From Streptomyces sp. LUP47B (GTDB taxonomy: Bacteria > Actinomycetota > Actinomycetes > Streptomycetales > Streptomycetaceae), in assembly GCF_001746295.1 (NCBI RefSeq), contig NZ_MJAH01000006.1, positions 427,053 through 491,052 on the forward strand: a stretch of 64,000 bases of DNA, given 5' to 3'. How positions within the stretch are numbered: position 1 is the first letter of the stretch; each line of letters starts with the position of its first letter. The position numbers and the translations under genes are program-made. A model generated the notes under the pieces. The model was not told the DNA's origin. It ran no database searches and worked only from the letters and a program-made list of their open reading frames with translations. Shown one piece after another: positions 25,712-33,631 of this stretch.

Positions 25712-26923
25712 TCAGGACCGCCGCTCGGGAACTGCCGCCGCCGTGGGGCTCAGCTTCGGGCGGTCGCGGTCGCCGGCGCGCAGCACGCCCGCGAAGACGA
25801 TGAGACCGCCGGCCAGGACGGTCACCAGGATGAAGGAGACCATCAGGTTGGTGGCCTGGGCCACCCCGCCCAGCAGGCTCGGCGCGATGAGCCCCGAGGT
25901 GTAGGTGATGGTCGCGACGCCCGCGATCGCCTGGCTCGGATTGGGCCCGCTGCGCCCCGCCGCCGCGAAGCACAGCGGCACGACCACCGCGATCCCGAGA
26001 CCCATCAGGGCGAAGCCGGCCATCGCCACCGCCGGATGGTCCGCGACGACGATGAGCAGCCCGCCGCCGGCGGCCAGGACACCGCCCAGGCGGACCGTGC
26101 GGACCGACCCGAAGCGGTTGACCACGGCGTCGCCCACGATCCGGGCCACCGCCATGGTGAGCATGAAGCCGGTCGTGCAGGCGGCGGCGAGTCCCGCCGA
26201 GGAGTCCAGCCGGTCCTTGAGATAGACCGCCGACCAGTCCAGGCTCGCCCCCTCCGCGAACACCGCGCAGAAACCGACCGTACCGATCAACAGGGCCGAC
26301 TTCGGGGGCAGCGCGAACCGGGGCGGCGGCTCCTCGTCCGCACCGGCCTGTACGTCGAGGACCCACCGGCAGGCCAGCACACCGAGGACGGTGAGGCAGG
26401 CCGCCGCCAGCGCGAAGTGCACCCGCGCGTCCGCGCCCAGATGCGCGGCGAGCGTGCCGCCCGCCGAGCCGACAAGCGCGCCCGCGCTCCACATGCCGTG
26501 CAGCCCGGACATGATCGACTTGCCCAGCCGGTTCTCCACCTCGACGCCCAGCGCGTTCATGACCACGTCGGCCATACCGGCGCTCGCGCCGTACACGAAC
26601 ATCGCCAGGCACAACGTGTAGAGGTTGGGCGCGAGTCCGGGCAGCACCAGGGACAGCGTCCAGAGCACGATCAGCCCGCGCAGTGCCGTCCGGCTGCCGA
26701 AGCGATGGCTGACCCGGGCGGCCAACGGCATCGCGCAGGACGCGCCGAACGCCGTGAAGGCCAGGGCGAAGCCCAGTTGACCCGCGCTCACCGAGGCATG
26801 GTCCTGGATCCACGGCACCCGCGTCGCGAACGACCCGGTCACGGCCCCGTGCACGGCGAACACCGCGGCCACGGCGTACCGGGCCCGCCGTACCTCCGCC
26901 GACGCGTGCACCACATCGCTCAT
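25712..26923 (-). CDS. MFS transporter (YbjJ/sugar-type)
   Basis: The 403-residue membrane protein has 12 helices. Features are GAVTGSFATRVPWIQDH at the start, ARVSHRFGSRTALRG as motif A and the midpoint GTVGFCAVFAEGASLDWSAVYL, typical of the YbjJ branch. It is divergent from a ROK repressor across a perfect dyad, so transport is probably induced by the ROK ligand, perhaps a sugar. The substrate is unknown. Confidence 0.87.
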   Translation of the reverse strand: MSDVVHASAEVRRARYAVAAVFAVHGAVTGSFATRVPWIQDHASVSAGQLGFALAFTAFGASCAMPLAARVSHRFGSRTALRGLIVLWTLSLVLPGLAPNLYTLCLAMFVYGASAGMADVVMNALGVEVENRLGKSIMSGLHGMWSAGALVGSAGGTLAAHLGADARVHFALAAACLTVLGVLACRWVLDVQAGADEEPPPRFALPPKSALLIGTVGFCAVFAEGASLDWSAVYLKDRLDSSAGLAAACTTGFMLTMAVARIVGDAVVNRFGSVRTVRLGGVLAAGGGLLIVVADHPAVAMAGFALMGLGIAVVVPLCFAAAGRSGPNPSQAIAGVATITYTSGLIAPSLLGGVAQATNLMVSFILVTVLAGGLIVFAGVLRAGDRDRPKLSPTAAAVPERRS

Positions 26924-26972
26924 TGTCGGGCCCCTCCCCGGGTCCTCGTCGTCCCGCTGCTGCCGCCGTAAA

Positions 26973-26995
26973 CTATCAGGAACCCTGCCTGATAG
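26973..26995. promoter_or_regulatory. Probable ROK operator
   Basis: CTATCAGG-N7-CCTGATAG is a perfect inverted repeat with 8-bp arms. It lies midway between the divergent MFS and ROK starts (50 and 43 bp away). The AT-rich arms are unusual in this GC-rich region and may overlap promoter elements for both genes. Confidence 0.6.
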
Positions 26996-27037
26996 ATAGC
27001 GCACTTTCGGCACCGCGGATCTGAGAGGATGCCCGGC

Positions 27038-28210
27038 ATGCCCGCATCCCCGAGCACCGCCCGGGCCATCAACGACCGGCTCGCCCTGCGACTGCTCCAG
27101 CAGGAAGGCCCGCTGACGGCAGGGCAGTTGAAGCAGCTCACCGGACTGTCCCGGCCGAGCGTCGCCGACCTCGTCGAGCGCCTCGCCGCCGCCGGACTGA
27201 TCGACGTGGTCGGGGAGTCGGGGGAGCAGCGCCGCGGTCCCAACGCCAGGCTGTACGGCATCGTCGCCGACCAGGCCCACCTCGCCGCTCTCGACGTCCG
27301 TACCGAGGGTGTCTCCGTCGTGGTCTCCGACCTGCTGGGCCGGGTGCTGGCCGAGGCGTCGGTGACCGTCGGAGGGGACACGGGGACCGGGCCCGCGGTC
27401 GAGCGGGCGGTCGCGCTGGTCGAACGCGCGGCGAAGGAGGCGGGGGTGCCGGAGCTCCACACCGTCGGCATCGGCGCCCCCGGCCTCATCGACCCGGCCA
27501 CCGGCGAACTGCGCGACTCCGGCGGCCTGCCCGAATGGCACCGGCGGCTGGTGCTGGCCTTGCAGGAACGGCTCCCGAAGACGCGCATCCACGTCGAGAA
27601 CGAGACCAACCTCGCGGCGCTGGCGGAACAGCGCGACGGTGCGGCCCGGGACCGGGACACCTTCGTCCTGCTGTGGCTCGGCCACGGCACGGGCGCGGCG
27701 GTGGTCCTGGACGGCACCCTGCGCCGGGGAGCGTCGGGCGGCACCGGGGAGATCGGTTTCCTGCCGGTGCCGGGGACGGTGGGGCTGCCGTCCGCGGTGG
27801 ACTGTGAGGGGGGCTTCCACTCCCTCGCGGGGTCGGCGGCGATCGTGGGACTGGCGGAGCAGTACGGGCCGGCGGTCGAGGTGGACGGGCACGAGCCGCC
27901 GGCCGCGCGCGTGGTGCGGGAGGCGGTGGCCGGGGGTTCGGCGGACTTCCTCGACGCCCTCGCGGACCGTCTGGCCATAGGAGTCGCGTCGGTCGTGGCC
28001 ATTCTCGACCCGGGCTGCCTGGTCCTGGGCGGCGAGGTGGGTCAGGCCGGCGGGGCTGACCTCGCGGCACGGGTGGAGAGCCGGGTCCGTCGTATGTCAC
28101 CTCTGCCCACGGAGGTGCGAGCGAGCACGCTGGGCGGAGCGGCGGTCCTGCGAGGAGCCCTGCTCACGGCGAGGGACAGGGCTCAGGACGACGTGTTCGC
28201 ACCCCGTTAG
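27038..28210 (+). CDS. ROK-family transcriptional repressor
   Basis: The 390-residue protein has an N-terminal helix-turn-helix (about 10-60, LTAGQLKQLTGLSRPSVADLVERL) and a ROK sugar-kinase fold. The kinase-type catalytic aspartate is replaced in ENETNLAAL. The zinc-binding CxCGxxGC motif is reduced to DCEGGFHSLAG. It is therefore a repressor rather than a kinase. The ATG at 27038 is preferred because GAGAGG is 9 nt away; an ATG at 27029 touches that site. It probably controls the divergent MFS gene and itself. Confidence 0.88.
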   Translation: MPASPSTARAINDRLALRLLQQEGPLTAGQLKQLTGLSRPSVADLVERLAAAGLIDVVGESGEQRRGPNARLYGIVADQAHLAALDVRTEGVSVVVSDLLGRVLAEASVTVGGDTGTGPAVERAVALVERAAKEAGVPELHTVGIGAPGLIDPATGELRDSGGLPEWHRRLVLALQERLPKTRIHVENETNLAALAEQRDGAARDRDTFVLLWLGHGTGAAVVLDGTLRRGASGGTGEIGFLPVPGTVGLPSAVDCEGGFHSLAGSAAIVGLAEQYGPAVEVDGHEPPAARVVREAVAGGSADFLDALADRLAIGVASVVAILDPGCLVLGGEVGQAGGADLAARVESRVRRMSPLPTEVRASTLGGAAVLRGALLTARDRAQDDVFAPR

Positions 28211-28220
28211 GGCCGAAGGA

Positions 28221-28262
28221 GACCCGGCGGCGGGCAAGGGCCGTCGTCACCGCCGCCGGGTC
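28221..28262. terminator. Hairpin after the ROK gene
   Basis: GACCCGGCGGCG and CGCCGCCGGGTC form a perfect 12-bp stem with an 18-nt loop, 10 bp after the ROK stop codon. It can act in both directions and may once have ended a leftward gene starting from the promoter at 28290-28318. Confidence 0.7.
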
Positions 28263-28289
28263 CGTCTATACGGGTGTCCACGCACGGCG

Positions 28290-28330
28290 ACCCTAAAAAG
28301 GACTAGACCATTAGTCAATGGATCTGAGCC
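28290..28330 (-). promoter_or_regulatory. Orphan chitinase-type promoter facing left, no gene behind it
   Basis: On the reverse strand TTGACT (28318-28313), a 17-nt spacer and TAGGGT (28295-28290) form a good promoter. The spacer holds TGGTCTAGTCCT, identical to the element in the chitinase promoter at 43117-43128. A diverged second element, TGGCTCAGATCC, precedes the -35 box. This is the layout of DasR-linked chitinase promoters. Only about 30 bp separate the -10 box from the hairpin at 28221-28262, so no coding sequence remains. Confidence 0.6.
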
Positions 28331-28449
28331 ACCCGGCACTTGGGAGTGCGGTCCGTAAATGTCCATCGGTACTGTCTGTGAGCCACCCCACACCCTTCGC
28401 CCATATGGACGTCGATCAGGCGTGGCACACTGGCTCTGTACCAGAAGCA

Positions 28450-28576
28450 GCGCACTCCGGGGTCGGTGAAAGTCCGAACCGGCGGTTACAGTCCGCGACC
28501 CGTCCGCTTCCAGCGGCCGGTTGACCAGGTGAAATTCCTGGACCGACGGTTAAAGTCCGGATGGGAGGCAGTGCGC
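28450..28576 (+). promoter_or_regulatory. FMN riboswitch (RFN element) of the riboflavin operon
   Basis: The closing stem GCGCAC/GTGCGC encloses conserved RFN blocks: GGTGAAAGTCCGAACCGGCGG, CAGTCCGCGACCC, CCAGGTGAAATTCCTGG, and CCGACGGTTAAAGTCCGGATGGGAGGC near the end. Bound FMN would lower expression of ribE-ribM-ribBA-ribH. The upstream gap 28331-28449 shows only a weak possible promoter ending in TGTACC near 28437. Confidence 0.95.
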
Positions 28577-28611
28577 GGCGGGCGGGCATTCGTGCGCGCC
28601 GCCGTATCGGT

Positions 28612-28627
28612 CCGTCCTTCGGGACGG
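28612..28627 (+). terminator. UUCG-capped hairpin in the rib leader, probable expression platform
   Basis: CCGTCC-TTCG-GGACGG forms a stable 6-bp stem with a tetraloop, 36 nt after the riboswitch and 99 nt before ribE. No T-run follows. It may take part in termination or in folding that hides the ribosome site. Confidence 0.45.
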
Positions 28628-28725
28628 GTGCGTCCGGCGTCGCCCCCGGTGTCCCTGCTCGTTCATTCTGTCGTCATCGACAGCCCCGGAGTCCGTGCCC
28701 CCATGAGGCAGGGAGGACCCGGGTC

Positions 28726-29331
28726 GTGTTCACCGGAATCGTCGAAGAGCTGGGCGAGATCACCGCCGTCGAGAACCTCGGCGACGCCTGTCGTTTCCGA
28801 CTGCGCGGCCCCGTCGTCACCGAGGGCGCGAAACACGGGGACTCCATCGCCGTCAACGGCGTGTGCCTCACCGTCGTCGACCACGAGGGTGACGAGTTCA
28901 CCGCCGACGTCATGGCCGAGACCCTCGACCGTTCGAGCCTCGGTGTCCTGGGTGTCGGCTCCCGCGTCAACCTCGAGCGTCCCACCGCGGTGGGCGACCG
29001 CCTCGGCGGGCACATCGTGCAGGGGCACGTGGACGGCACCGGCGAGGTCCTGGAGCGCAAGCCCTCCGAGAACTGGGAGATCATCAAGATCTCGCTGCCC
29101 GCGGACCTCGCGCGCTATGTCGTGGAGAAGGGCTCCATCACGGTCGACGGCATCAGCCTCACCGTCGTGGACGCCGGCCCGGACTACTTCACCGTCAGCC
29201 TCATCCCCACCACCCTCGACCTGACCACGCTCGGCCTCAAGCAGCCCGGCGCCCCGGTCAACCTCGAGGTCGACGTCGTCGCCAAGTACGTCGAGCGCCT
29301 GCTCGCGAGCGGTCAGGGGGCGGGGAAGTGA
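28726..29331 (+). CDS. ribE: Riboflavin synthase, alpha subunit
   Basis: This enzyme dismutates two 6,7-dimethyl-8-ribityllumazine molecules into riboflavin. The 201-residue protein has two tandem lumazine-binding barrels. The first starts (V)FTGIVEELGEI with VNGVCLTVV, and the second has GHIVQGHVDG and VDGISLTVV. GGGAGG lies 9 nt before the GTG. It is the first gene of the FMN-controlled operon, and its stop overlaps ribM (GTGA). Confidence 0.97.
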   Translation: MFTGIVEELGEITAVENLGDACRFRLRGPVVTEGAKHGDSIAVNGVCLTVVDHEGDEFTADVMAETLDRSSLGVLGVGSRVNLERPTAVGDRLGGHIVQGHVDGTGEVLERKPSENWEIIKISLPADLARYVVEKGSITVDGISLTVVDAGPDYFTVSLIPTTLDLTTLGLKQPGAPVNLEVDVVAKYVERLLASGQGAGK

Positions 29332-29969
29332 ACTCCCTCAACACCGAGGCGTTCACCCTGTTCGGCCAGCACATCCTCTGGTCGGACATGATCGGCAACA
29401 TCCTCGGCCTCATCGCCCTCGCCCTCGGCTGGCGGCGCAACCTGTGGAGCTGGCCGGTGCAGTTCGCCTCCGGCCTCATCCTCTTCGGCGCCTTCTACGG
29501 GCACCTCACCGGCAGCGCCGGCAAGCAGGCCGTCGTCATGGTCGTCGCCCTGTACGGCTGGTGGCAGTGGAACCGCAACAAGGGCAAGTCCGGGGACGGC
29601 CTCATCGCCCCGCGCTTCGCCACCTGGCGCGAGCGGGCCGCCCTCGTCGGCGCCGCCGCAGTCGGCACCGTCGCCGTCGCCCTGTTCTTCAAGGCCAACC
29701 CGAGCCTGTCCTGGGACCCCTGGCCGGACGCCTACATCTTCGTCGGCACCGTCGTCGCCATGTACGCCCAGGCCCGCGGCATGGTCGAGTTCTGGTTCGC
29801 CTGGCTCCTCGTCGACCTCGTCGGCGTCCCGCTGAACTTCGCCAACGGCTACGCCTTCTCCGGTTTCGTCTACGTCATCTACGGCGCGCTCGTCCTGTGG
29901 GGCATGCGCGACTGGTGGCTGCGCTCCCGTGAGTCCAAGCAGCCCGCCCTGGAAGGAGCGCCCGCATGA
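29328..29969 (+). CDS. ribM: Riboflavin transporter of the PnuC family (RibM)
   Basis: The 213-residue membrane protein of the PnuC fold has about seven helices. SWPVQFASGLILFGAFY, ALYGWWQW and FWFAWLLVDLVGVPL are typical. PnuC proteins carry vitamin precursors. Those inside riboflavin operons of Corynebacterium and Streptomyces are RibM, a facilitator for riboflavin uptake. The four-base overlaps on both sides tie its translation to ribE and ribBA. Confidence 0.92.
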   Translation: MNSLNTEAFTLFGQHILWSDMIGNILGLIALALGWRRNLWSWPVQFASGLILFGAFYGHLTGSAGKQAVVMVVALYGWWQWNRNKGKSGDGLIAPRFATWRERAALVGAAAVGTVAVALFFKANPSLSWDPWPDAYIFVGTVVAMYAQARGMVEFWFAWLLVDLVGVPLNFANGYAFSGFVYVIYGALVLWGMRDWWLRSRESKQPALEGAPA

Positions 29970-31255
29970 CCGCCGCACCCATTCTCTACAGCACCGACGG
30001 CTTCGAGGACTTCGCGCTGGACCCGGTCGAGCAGGCCATCGCCGACATCGCGGCCGGCCGCCCCATCGTGGTCGTCGACGACGAGGACCGCGAGAACGAG
30101 GGCGACCTGGTCGTCGCCGCCGAGAAGGTCACGCCCGAGATCGTCGCCTTCATGATGAGCGAGTGCCGCGGCCTGATCTGCGCCCCCATGGAGGGCGACG
30201 AACTGGACCGGCTCAAACTGCCGCAGATGGTCGACGACAACACCGAGTCGATGAAGACCGCGTTCACCGTCTCCGTGGACGCCTCCGGTGCCCACGGCGT
30301 GACCACGGGGATCTCGGCCTCCGACCGCGCGACCACGCTCCAGCTCCTCGCGAGCGGCGCCGCCGAGCCCACCGACTTCGTCAGGCCCGGCCACATCTTC
30401 CCGCTGCGCGCCAAGGACGGAGGCGTCCTCACCCGCAACGGCCACACCGAGGCCGCCGTCGACCTCGCCCGGCTCGCGGGACTGCGCCCGGCCGGAGCGA
30501 TCGTCGAGATCGCCGGCGAGGACGGCCGGATGCTCCGGCTGCCCGAGCTGATCCCCTTCGCCCGCAAGCACGGCCTGACGATCATCTCCATCGAGGACCT
30601 GATCGCCTACCGCCGGACCAGCGAGCCCACCGTCCGCCGCGAGGCCGAGACCCGGTTGCCCACCGCCCACGGCACCTTCCGGGCGTACGGCTACCGCTCC
30701 ACCGTCGACGGCGTCGAGCACGTCGCGCTGGTGCACGGCGAGATCGGCGACGGCGAGGACGTCCTGGTCCGCGTCCACTCCGAGTGCCTCACCGGCGACA
30801 TCTTCGGCTCCCTGCGCTGCGACTGCGGCCCCCAGCTCGACGCCTCCCTGGAGCGCATCCAGGCCGAGGGCAGGGGAGTGGTGGTCTACCTGCGCGGTCA
30901 CGAGGGGCGCGGCATCGGCCTGCTCTCCAAGCTGCGGGCCTACGAACTCCAGGAGCAGGGCCACGACACCCTCGACGCCAACCTGGAACTCGGCCTGCCC
31001 GCCGACGCCCGGGACTACGGCGCCGGCGCGCAGATCCTTCAGGACCTCGGCGTCCACACCCTGCGCCTGATGACCAACAACCCCGACAAGTCCGAAGCCC
31101 TCCTGCGGCACGGACTCAAGGTCACGGGACGGGAGCCGATGCCCGTACAGGCGGGCGAGCACAACCTCCGCTACCTGCGCACCAAGCGGGACCGGATGGG
31201 CCACGACCTGCCCTGGCTGGACACCACCCCCGTGTCCACCTGCAGCAACCAGTAG
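29966..31255 (+). CDS. ribBA: Bifunctional 3,4-dihydroxy-2-butanone-4-phosphate synthase / GTP cyclohydrolase II
   Basis: The 429-residue enzyme catalyses both committed steps of riboflavin synthesis. Residues about 15-215 form the RibB domain (VDDEDRENEGDLVVAAE, TGISASDRATT, RPGHIFPLRA). Residues about 225-420 form the RibA domain with zinc cysteines in SECLTGDIFGSLRCDCG, and RGHEGRGIGL. Both active sites look intact. It starts within the end of ribM (ATGA). Confidence 0.96.
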   Translation: MTAAPILYSTDGFEDFALDPVEQAIADIAAGRPIVVVDDEDRENEGDLVVAAEKVTPEIVAFMMSECRGLICAPMEGDELDRLKLPQMVDDNTESMKTAFTVSVDASGAHGVTTGISASDRATTLQLLASGAAEPTDFVRPGHIFPLRAKDGGVLTRNGHTEAAVDLARLAGLRPAGAIVEIAGEDGRMLRLPELIPFARKHGLTIISIEDLIAYRRTSEPTVRREAETRLPTAHGTFRAYGYRSTVDGVEHVALVHGEIGDGEDVLVRVHSECLTGDIFGSLRCDCGPQLDASLERIQAEGRGVVVYLRGHEGRGIGLLSKLRAYELQEQGHDTLDANLELGLPADARDYGAGAQILQDLGVHTLRLMTNNPDKSEALLRHGLKVTGREPMPVQAGEHNLRYLRTKRDRMGHDLPWLDTTPVSTCSNQ

Positions 31256-31283
31256 CACAAGCACTCCGAGGAGACTGAAGAAC

Positions 31284-31769
31284 GTGAGCGGCAAGGGCGC
31301 ACCGGAGCTGTCCGTACGCAACGTGGGTGACCTGCGGGTCGCCGTCATCGCGGCGCAGTGGCACGAGAAGGTGATGGACGGACTGGTCGACGGCGCCCTG
31401 CGCGCCCTGCACGACTTGGGCATCGACGAGCCGACCCTGCTCCGGGTCCCCGGCAGTTGGGAGCTCCCGGTCGTCGCCAAGGTCCTCGCGGGCCGCGGCT
31501 ACGACGCGATCGTCGCCCTCGGCGTCGTTATCCGCGGTGGCACCCCCCACTTCGAGTACGTGTGCCAGGGCGTCACCCAGGGCCTCACCCAGGTCTCGGT
31601 GGAGACCGGAGTCCCCGTCGGCATGGGCGTCCTCACCTGCGACACCGAGGAGCAGGCCCTGGACCGCGCGGGCATCGAGGGCTCCAACGAGGACAAGGGG
31701 CACGAGGCGGTGACCGCCGCGGTGGCCACGGCGGCCACCCTCCGCTCAGTATCTGAACCGTGGCGTTAG
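31284..31769 (+). CDS. ribH: 6,7-dimethyl-8-ribityllumazine synthase
   Basis: RibH condenses the pyrimidine from the RibA/RibDG branch with 3,4-dihydroxy-2-butanone 4-phosphate to give the riboflavin synthase substrate. The 161-residue protein forms a 60-mer in relatives. VPGSWELPVVAK, GVVIRGGTPHFEYVC and GVLTCDTEEQA are the usual motifs. It begins 28 bp after ribBA and ends the rib operon. The ribD/ribG deaminase-reductase gene is not in the window. Confidence 0.96.
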   Translation: MSGKGAPELSVRNVGDLRVAVIAAQWHEKVMDGLVDGALRALHDLGIDEPTLLRVPGSWELPVVAKVLAGRGYDAIVALGVVIRGGTPHFEYVCQGVTQGLTQVSVETGVPVGMGVLTCDTEEQALDRAGIEGSNEDKGHEAVTAAVATAATLRSVSEPWR

Positions 31770-31803
31770 GTGGTGCGGGCTTACGCGTAAAGTGGGCGCC
31801 ACC

Positions 31804-32076
31804 ATGTCCAATAAGACGTTCGAGGAGCTCTTCACCGAGCTCCAGCACAAGGCCGCCAACGGCGATCCCGCCACTTCCCGCACCGCAGAGCTGGTCGGCA
31901 AGGGCGTCCATGCCATCGGCAAGAAGGTCGTCGAAGAGGCCGCCGAGGTGTGGATGGCCGCCGAGTACGAGGGCAAGGAGGCGGCCGCCGAGGAGATCTC
32001 GCAGCTGCTGTACCACGTCCAGGTGATGATGGTCGCGCGCGGGATCTCCCTCGACGACGTCTACGCCCACCTGTAA
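31804..32076 (+). CDS. hisE: Phosphoribosyl-ATP pyrophosphatase
   Basis: HisE removes pyrophosphate from phosphoribosyl-ATP, the second step of histidine synthesis. The 90-residue all-helical protein has the metal-binding KKVVEEAAEVWMA and EEISQLLYHVQVMM. No real ribosome site precedes the ATG. TAAAGT at 31788-31793 and the palindrome TTACGCGTAA (31781-31790) suggest its own promoter and nearly leaderless translation. The gene for step one, hisG, follows. Confidence 0.95.
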   Translation: MSNKTFEELFTELQHKAANGDPATSRTAELVGKGVHAIGKKVVEEAAEVWMAAEYEGKEAAAEEISQLLYHVQVMMVARGISLDDVYAHL

Positions 32077-32120
32077 GCCACCTGCCGAACCAAACTCTGA
32101 GAGCAAAGGAAGCCGACCTC

Positions 32121-32978
32121 ATGCTGCGCATCGCCGTCCCCAACAAGGGTTCCCTGTCAGGACCTGCGGCGGACATGCTGCATGAGGCCGGCTACCAGCA
32201 GCGCCGCGAGTCCAAGGAACTGCGGATCGTCGACCCGGTCAACGACGTGGAGTTCTTCTACCTCCGCCCCCGGGACATCGCGATCTACGTCTCCTCCGGC
32301 CAGCTCGACATCGGCATCACCGGCCGCGACCTGCTGATCGACTCCGGAGCCGACGCCGAGGAGATCCTCCCGCTCGGCTTCGCCCGCTCCACGTTCCGCT
32401 TCGCGTCCAAGCCCGGTGAGGCGAACGGCGTCGAGGACCTGAAGGGCAAGACGGTCGCCACCTCGTACGAGGGGATCGTCGCGGGGCACCTCGCCGACCA
32501 CGGCATCGACGCCTCCGTCGTCCACCTCGACGGCGCCGTCGAGACCGCCATCGAGCTCGGGGTCGCCGAGGTCATCGCCGATGTCGTCGAGACCGGCACC
32601 AGCCTGCGCAACGCGGGCCTGGAGGTCTTCGGCGAGCCCATCATGAAGTCCGAGGCCGTCGTCATCCGCCGCACCGGCGCCGACGGCGAGGAGGCCTCCG
32701 AGTCGAAGGTCCAGCAGTTCCTGCGCCGCCTCCAGGGCGTCCTCGTGGCCCGGACGTACGTGATGATGGACTACGACTGCCGGGTCGAGCAGCTCGAGAA
32801 GGCCGTCGCGCTCACCCCGGGCCTCGAGTCCCCGACCGTCTCCCCGCTGCACAACGAGGGCTGGGTCGCCGTCCGCGCGATGGTCCCCGCCAAGGAGGCG
32901 CAGCGGATCATGGACGACCTGTACGACATCGGCGCGCGGGCCATCCTGACGACGGCCATCCACGCCTGCCGTCTCTGA
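32121..32978 (+). CDS. hisG: ATP phosphoribosyltransferase, long form
   Basis: HisG joins ATP and PRPP in the first, feedback-controlled step of histidine synthesis. The 285-residue length includes the C-terminal ACT-like regulatory domain that binds histidine, so no HisZ is needed. MLRIAVPNKGSL, DIGITGRDLL and the PRPP loop ADVVETGTSLRNAGL are present. AAAGGAAG precedes the ATG. It lies 44 bp after hisE, probably in the same transcript. Confidence 0.96.
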   Translation: MLRIAVPNKGSLSGPAADMLHEAGYQQRRESKELRIVDPVNDVEFFYLRPRDIAIYVSSGQLDIGITGRDLLIDSGADAEEILPLGFARSTFRFASKPGEANGVEDLKGKTVATSYEGIVAGHLADHGIDASVVHLDGAVETAIELGVAEVIADVVETGTSLRNAGLEVFGEPIMKSEAVVIRRTGADGEEASESKVQQFLRRLQGVLVARTYVMMDYDCRVEQLEKAVALTPGLESPTVSPLHNEGWVAVRAMVPAKEAQRIMDDLYDIGARAILTTAIHACRL

Positions 32979-32992
32979 GGGGCGCACCGCAG

Positions 32993-33451
32993 ATGTCCTC
33001 CGAACCGCCCACCCTTCCCGTCACGTTCCGGCCGAGCCGCACGCGCGCGGTGCTGCTCACCGCGGGCGTCGCCATCTTCGTGACGATCACGGTGATCGCG
33101 CTGCTGCTCGAGCAACTGGGACCCGGCGAGCGCCTGAGCTTCATCTTCACCGCGGCCCTGCTCGCCGGTGTGCTGTTCCTGCTGGCCAGGGTGAAGGTCG
33201 TCGCCGACGAGTCCGGTGTCACCGTCCAGAACATCGCCGGCCGGCGGCATCTGGAATGGGCCGAGATCATCCAGGTGAACCTCCGACCGGGCGATCCGTG
33301 GGTGTTTCTCAACCTCAGCGACGGCACCAGCCTGCCCGCCCTCGGTATCCAGCCGGGTATCGCGAAGCAGCAGGCCATCGCCGACGCGAAGACGCTGCGC
33401 GCGCTCGCCGAGGCCCGCTCCACAGCCCGCCCCGACGAAGATCAGGGCTGA
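32993..33451 (+). CDS. Small membrane protein with a bacterial PH domain
   Basis: The 152-residue protein has two hydrophobic helices (about 19-41 and 47-67) and then a short beta-rich bPH6-type domain (KVVADESGVTVQNIAGRRHLEWAEI). Similar small proteins follow hisG in many Streptomyces and have no known role. It starts 14 bp after hisG and is probably cotranscribed. The C-terminal 30 residues are charged and cytosolic. Confidence 0.8.
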   Translation: MSSEPPTLPVTFRPSRTRAVLLTAGVAIFVTITVIALLLEQLGPGERLSFIFTAALLAGVLFLLARVKVVADESGVTVQNIAGRRHLEWAEIIQVNLRPGDPWVFLNLSDGTSLPALGIQPGIAKQQAIADAKTLRALAEARSTARPDEDQG

Positions 33452-33501
33452 CTCAGGGGCTTCCACCCTGCCGCAGTCGGCCATGTCTTGATTAATCTGT
33501 T

Positions 33502-33531
33502 GGCGGAGGCGTTTTTCCTTGCGCCTCCGCC
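33502..33531 (+). terminator. Strong hairpin ending the his/PH transcript
   Basis: GGCGGAGGCG and CGCCTCCGCC form a perfect 10-bp stem with a T-rich 10-nt loop, 50 bp after the PH gene. The rest of the gap to 33631 includes a second, weaker GC inverted repeat close to the next start. Confidence 0.65.
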
Positions 33532-33631
33532 TCTCGTTGTTCCTGCTACCCGAGGAGTGACTCCCTCCAGCGATGGACGGATCGTCCTGTAGTACCTGCG
33601 CCGCCCCCTCCCGGCATATCGAGGCGGCGGC

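Noticed and set aside
28318..28524. 68-codon forward frame overlapping the FMN riboswitch
   Set aside because: The RNA element explains this sequence, and the frame has no ribosome site or recognisable protein.
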